A stretch of 13,160 nt of DNA from an uncultured Lachnospiraceae bacterium (GTDB lineage Bacteria > Bacillota > Clostridia > Lachnospirales > Lachnospiraceae): contig CAKRJM010000040.1 in the NCBI GenBank assembly GCA_934351765.1, forward strand, positions 1-13,160, read 5' to 3'. A program made the translations under genes and the position numbers. This document shows, one piece after another, positions 12,775-13,160 of this stretch. The notes beneath the pieces were generated by a model. That model ran no database searches. It had not been told where the DNA came from and saw only the letters and a list, made by a program, of their open reading frames with translations. Each line of letters opens with the position of its first letter. Position 1 is the first letter of the stretch.

Positions 12775-13160
12775 TTATTGAAATTCTTTTTCGCGTTTTT
12801 TGAAAAAATTATAAAAGTATCGGACGTTATCTAAATCACTCCATTTCGTAACATCATACTCTTCGGTATCAAGATTGTAGATTTTGGCATTTAGTGTCCC
12901 AAGCATAAAGGGCGAATGTGTTGCAATAATAAACTGACACCCAAGCAGTCGTGTCATTTTATTTATTTCTTCTGCTAAAAGAACCTGATTAGCAGGGGAA
13001 AGCGAGACTTCGGGTTCGTCTAATAAATATAATGCATCTGGTTGTAAATGTTTCTCAAAATATTGCATTGATGTTTCTCCGTTGGAATATTTTTCCTGTG
13101 AAAATCTTATATATTCTTCTTGCCTGCTGCCTTCTTTTGATGCTAAAAATGTCTTTGCTT
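12775..13160 (-). CDS. AAA/ABC-like ATPase, C-terminal part (runs off the window)
   Basis: Reading leftward, the frame is open from the window edge to a TAA at 12777-12775, giving the last 127 residues. Visible are the signature-like SNGETS, the Walker B strand and catalytic Glu in ALYLLDEPEVSLSP, and the switch His in FIIATHSPFML. This order is typical of SMC/ABC-like AAA ATPases of the COG3910-like small predicted ATPases or the OLD-like group; the choice is from memory. The Walker A region would lie beyond the right edge. The Met at 13068 is internal, because the signature motif lies before it. The region is clearly richer in A and T than the rest of the window and is convergent with the regulator gene. 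This suggests an acquired or accessory gene. Such ATPases often occur in defence or DNA-repair contexts, but its job here is unknown. Confidence 0.88.
   Translation of the reverse strand, partial: AKTFLASKEGSRQEEYIRFSQEKYSNGETSMQYFEKHLQPDALYLLDEPEVSLSPANQVLLAEEINKMTRLLGCQFIIATHSPFMLGTLNAKIYNLDTEEYDVTKWSDLDNVRYFYNFFKKREKEFQ

Noticed and set aside
12775..13068. A complete small ATPase gene starting at Met 13068
   Set aside because: The same frame is open to the window edge, and the SNGET signature expected in this family lies before that Met, so the gene is longer and cut by the window.

Overview
The window looks like chromosomal core sequence from a GC-moderate, spore-forming member of the Clostridia, most likely Lachnospiraceae. 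The reasons are the strong GGAGG-type ribosome binding sites, the metG-tatD-rsmA order, the sporulation gene yyaC, and several lineage-type unknown families that I recognise by sequence character (DUF4867-like, DUF6128-like, DUF5711-like). All complete genes lie on the + strand. Only an incomplete ATPase gene at the right edge is on the - strand. No rRNA, tRNA, CRISPR array or intact mobile element was seen.

Layout. 1-156 holds a long imperfect inverted repeat (8-70) and a good vegetative promoter (89-117). 157-4483 is a translation/housekeeping operon: methionyl-tRNA synthetase (metG), a cupin-like DUF4867 protein, the TatD metal-dependent nuclease and the 16S rRNA dimethyltransferase RsmA. 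It is closed by a clear intrinsic terminator with a GAAA loop (4539-4564). 4565-7898 is a second block: a DUF6128-like protein with a repeat-rich linker, the sporulation protein YyaC, and a single-pass membrane protein with a C-terminal LysM domain whose gene overlaps yyaC by 41 bases. The DUF6128-like gene has a 9-bp hairpin that buries its Shine-Dalgarno sequence. 7899-10201 carries a DUF5711-like membrane-anchored protein and a sugar-phosphate-type nucleotidyltransferase, preceded by a promoter. 10202-12585 carries a two-component system (sensor kinase and OmpR-family regulator overlapping by 8 bases), preceded by a promoter-like site and a terminator-like hairpin. 12586-12774 holds tandem hairpins ending in an unusually long terminator. 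12775-13160 is the C-terminal part of an AAA/ABC-like ATPase in visibly AT-rich DNA, probably acquired or the edge of an accessory region.

How the genes fit together. The first operon supports translation: Met-tRNA charging and 30S maturation. The second block is plausibly linked to sporulation or the cell envelope, because YyaC is a sporulation protein and the LysM protein would bind peptidoglycan outside the membrane. The two-component system would sense an envelope or extracellular signal, but its targets cannot be read from this window. The most unusual items are the apparently degenerate JAMM/MPN-like domain in the LysM protein, the Shine-Dalgarno-masking hairpin, the promoter-plus-terminator arrangement before the kinase, the composite hairpin region at 12626-12744, and the AT-rich ATPase. 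Everything here comes from reading the sequence; no database search or folding program was run.
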